DNA of 64,000 bases, from the NCBI RefSeq assembly GCF_900110495.1, contig NZ_FODX01000006.1:124001-188000 (forward strand), given 5' to 3'. Position 1 is the first letter of the stretch. Every line of letters starts with the position of its first letter. This document shows positions 62,695-64,000 of the stretch, piece by piece. Under the pieces are notes generated by a model. That model ran no database searches, was not told the DNA's origin, and saw only the letters and a list, made by a program, of their open reading frames with translations. The DNA is from Nitrosovibrio sp. Nv6 (GTDB taxonomy: Bacteria; Pseudomonadota; Gammaproteobacteria; Burkholderiales; Nitrosomonadaceae). Both the position numbers and the translations under genes were made by a program.

Positions 62695-64000
62695 ATGGAA
62701 ACAGGAAAGGTCTATCCCCCTCGCTATAGCGGTTTTATCGTCATTCGAATCGCACAGGAAGCCGCTCCTGCGAGTGAGTCGATGAAATCATTACGATCGT
62801 TTGCCGCTGAATGCCAATTGCATGGTATCGAGAAACTGCTTGATTCGTACGAAATCAAAGACACACGGCCAGTGATACGTGCGTTGCCACCGGAAAAGAT
62901 ACGGGAACTTGAAAAACAGGCGGCTCAAACCGAACTGCCGCCGTTACATAGCCTCACTTCCTACTGGAAACTCGATGTTCGCCATTGTCCTGAAAAATCA
63001 GAAGAGATCGTAAAACGTTTCAGTGCCCTCGATGAAGTAGACGTTGCATATCGCGAATTGGAAGCTACGGATCCTGCGGTTAGCCCGGGGGACGATCCTT
63101 ATAATGCCAATCAAAACTACCAGAATGCGGCTCCCATTGGAATAGACTCACGCTGGGCCTGGACGCAACCGAACGGCGAGGGTGCTGGTGTTGGATTTGT
63201 TGATTTGGAACAAGGCTGGTTTCTGGATCACGAAGATTTTGCAAGTAAATCACCGACTCTTTTGTACGGTGATAACCGCGACGGCGTTGATGGGTATGTT
63301 GGTAACCACGGAACTGCGGTTCTTGGCGAAGTTATAGCTGACGATAATACGGTTGGTGTTGTCGGAATCGCACCATCGGTATCGGCCGTTAATGTGACAA
63401 GTCACTGGGATACTGCCAGCAACTCATCAGGACACGTAGCTGACGCGATTGCTGGTGCTCTGCCGGCACTGCAGGCCGGTGACGTATTATTGCTGGAGAT
63501 TCAGAAAGGTCTTTTACCTACCGAAACCGATGTCGCAGATTTCGACGCGATTCGGCTCGCCGTCGCTCTCGGAATCGTTGTAGTGGAAGCAGCGGGAAAT
63601 GGTTCTTTTGATCTGGACAGCTATACAGATGGAGACGGCAAATTCGTACTTAATCGAGGGAGTGCTGATTTTACGGAATCAGGGGCAATTGTGGTGGGCG
63701 CCGCTCTTTCACCTCTGCCTCACAATCGCGCAGATTTCTCGAATTTTGGTAGCCGCGTCGACTGTTATGCCTGGGGTGAAAATGTTGTAACTGCAGGCTA
63801 TGGAGATCTCGACGGCGGCGGCGGTGATAACACTAAAACATACACCAGCACCTTTAATGGCACTAGCTCAGCATCGCCTATTATTTCAGGAGCGGCGCTC
63901 ATTGTTCAAGGCATGTACGAGGCAAACACAGGAAGTCCACTTTCGCCCCTTCAGATGCGTGCTCTGCTGTCGGATCCAACTACAGGTACTGCTCAAGGCG
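62695..64000 (+). CDS. S8 family (subtilisin-like) serine protease, 3' end outside window
   Basis: An open frame of at least 435 codons running off the window end. ATG 62695 has AAAGGAGAT at ideal spacing. The catalytic triad is visible: GVGFVDLEQGW (Asp170), VGNHGTAVLGE (His205) and FNGTSSASPIISGAA (Ser391). The first ~130 residues are a soluble, charged region that could be an inhibitory propeptide; there is no Sec signal peptide at the start. It is either cytosolic or exported by another route. Its role is unknown; the C-terminus, where sorting domains may sit, cannot be seen. Confidence 0.9.
   Translation, partial: METGKVYPPRYSGFIVIRIAQEAAPASESMKSLRSFAAECQLHGIEKLLDSYEIKDTRPVIRALPPEKIRELEKQAAQTELPPLHSLTSYWKLDVRHCPEKSEEIVKRFSALDEVDVAYRELEATDPAVSPGDDPYNANQNYQNAAPIGIDSRWAWTQPNGEGAGVGFVDLEQGWFLDHEDFASKSPTLLYGDNRDGVDGYVGNHGTAVLGEVIADDNTVGVVGIAPSVSAVNVTSHWDTASNSSGHVADAIAGALPALQAGDVLLLEIQKGLLPTETDVADFDAIRLAVALGIVVVEAAGNGSFDLDSYTDGDGKFVLNRGSADFTESGAIVVGAALSPLPHNRADFSNFGSRVDCYAWGENVVTAGYGDLDGGGGDNTKTYTSTFNGTSSASPIISGAALIVQGMYEANTGSPLSPLQMRALLSDPTTGTAQG

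Overview
The window looks like a chromosomal segment of a betaproteobacterium of the Nitrosomonadaceae, most likely Nitrosospira or a close relative. This is an inference from three things: the single atpIBEFHAGDC operon followed by glmU-glmS, the exosortase-A (PEP-CTERM) type exopolysaccharide genes, and the general look of the proteins. No rRNA, tRNA or CRISPR array was seen.

Positions 1-26.3 kb form a long exopolysaccharide/surface-glycan locus. It begins inside a WecE-type aminotransferase. It continues through a GT39-like membrane glycosyltransferase, two GT4 glycosyltransferases (the first of the exosortase-A-associated type), a PaaK/CapK-like adenylate-forming protein, a Wzx-like flippase, and a GT2 / ATP-grasp / methyltransferase trio. 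From about 11.8 to 17.0 kb lies a block that reads as more GC-rich: a second PaaK-like protein, a CapA-like phosphoesterase, an LPG-synthase-TM-like membrane protein and a methyltransferase. That block ends in an IS3 remnant and a truncated second copy of the membrane-protein gene. Next come a minus-strand run (GT4 and two FkbM-like proteins), a GT2, a sulfotransferase, an APS kinase (CysC), an exosortase-A-associated O-antigen-ligase-like protein and a NodB-type deacetylase. Together they could assemble, decorate (methylate, acylate or amidate, sulfate), flip and polymerise a complex polysaccharide.

Positions 26.3-39.3 kb are mostly core genome: a small DUF3565/DUF1971 fusion, a secreted protein whose PEP-CTERM tail seems frameshifted, the full F1Fo ATP synthase operon with a good promoter and terminator, a short repeat array, and glmU-glmS, which supply UDP-GlcNAc.

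Positions 39.3-49.1 kb are accessory. They hold a MEKHLA-domain protein and an unusual ThDP-dependent enzyme, a tightly coupled three-gene unit (nucleoside hydrolase plus two related exported CxxCH proteins), and a frameshifted patatin gene between two decayed IS3-family transposases.

Positions 49.1-62.0 kb are a trehalose/alpha-glucan module: a TreS-maltokinase-like fusion whose kinase half lacks the usual metal-binding motif, TreZ, a 1731-residue MalQ-TreY fusion, and a convergent GlgX. The window ends inside an S8 (subtilisin-like) protease gene without a recognisable signal peptide.
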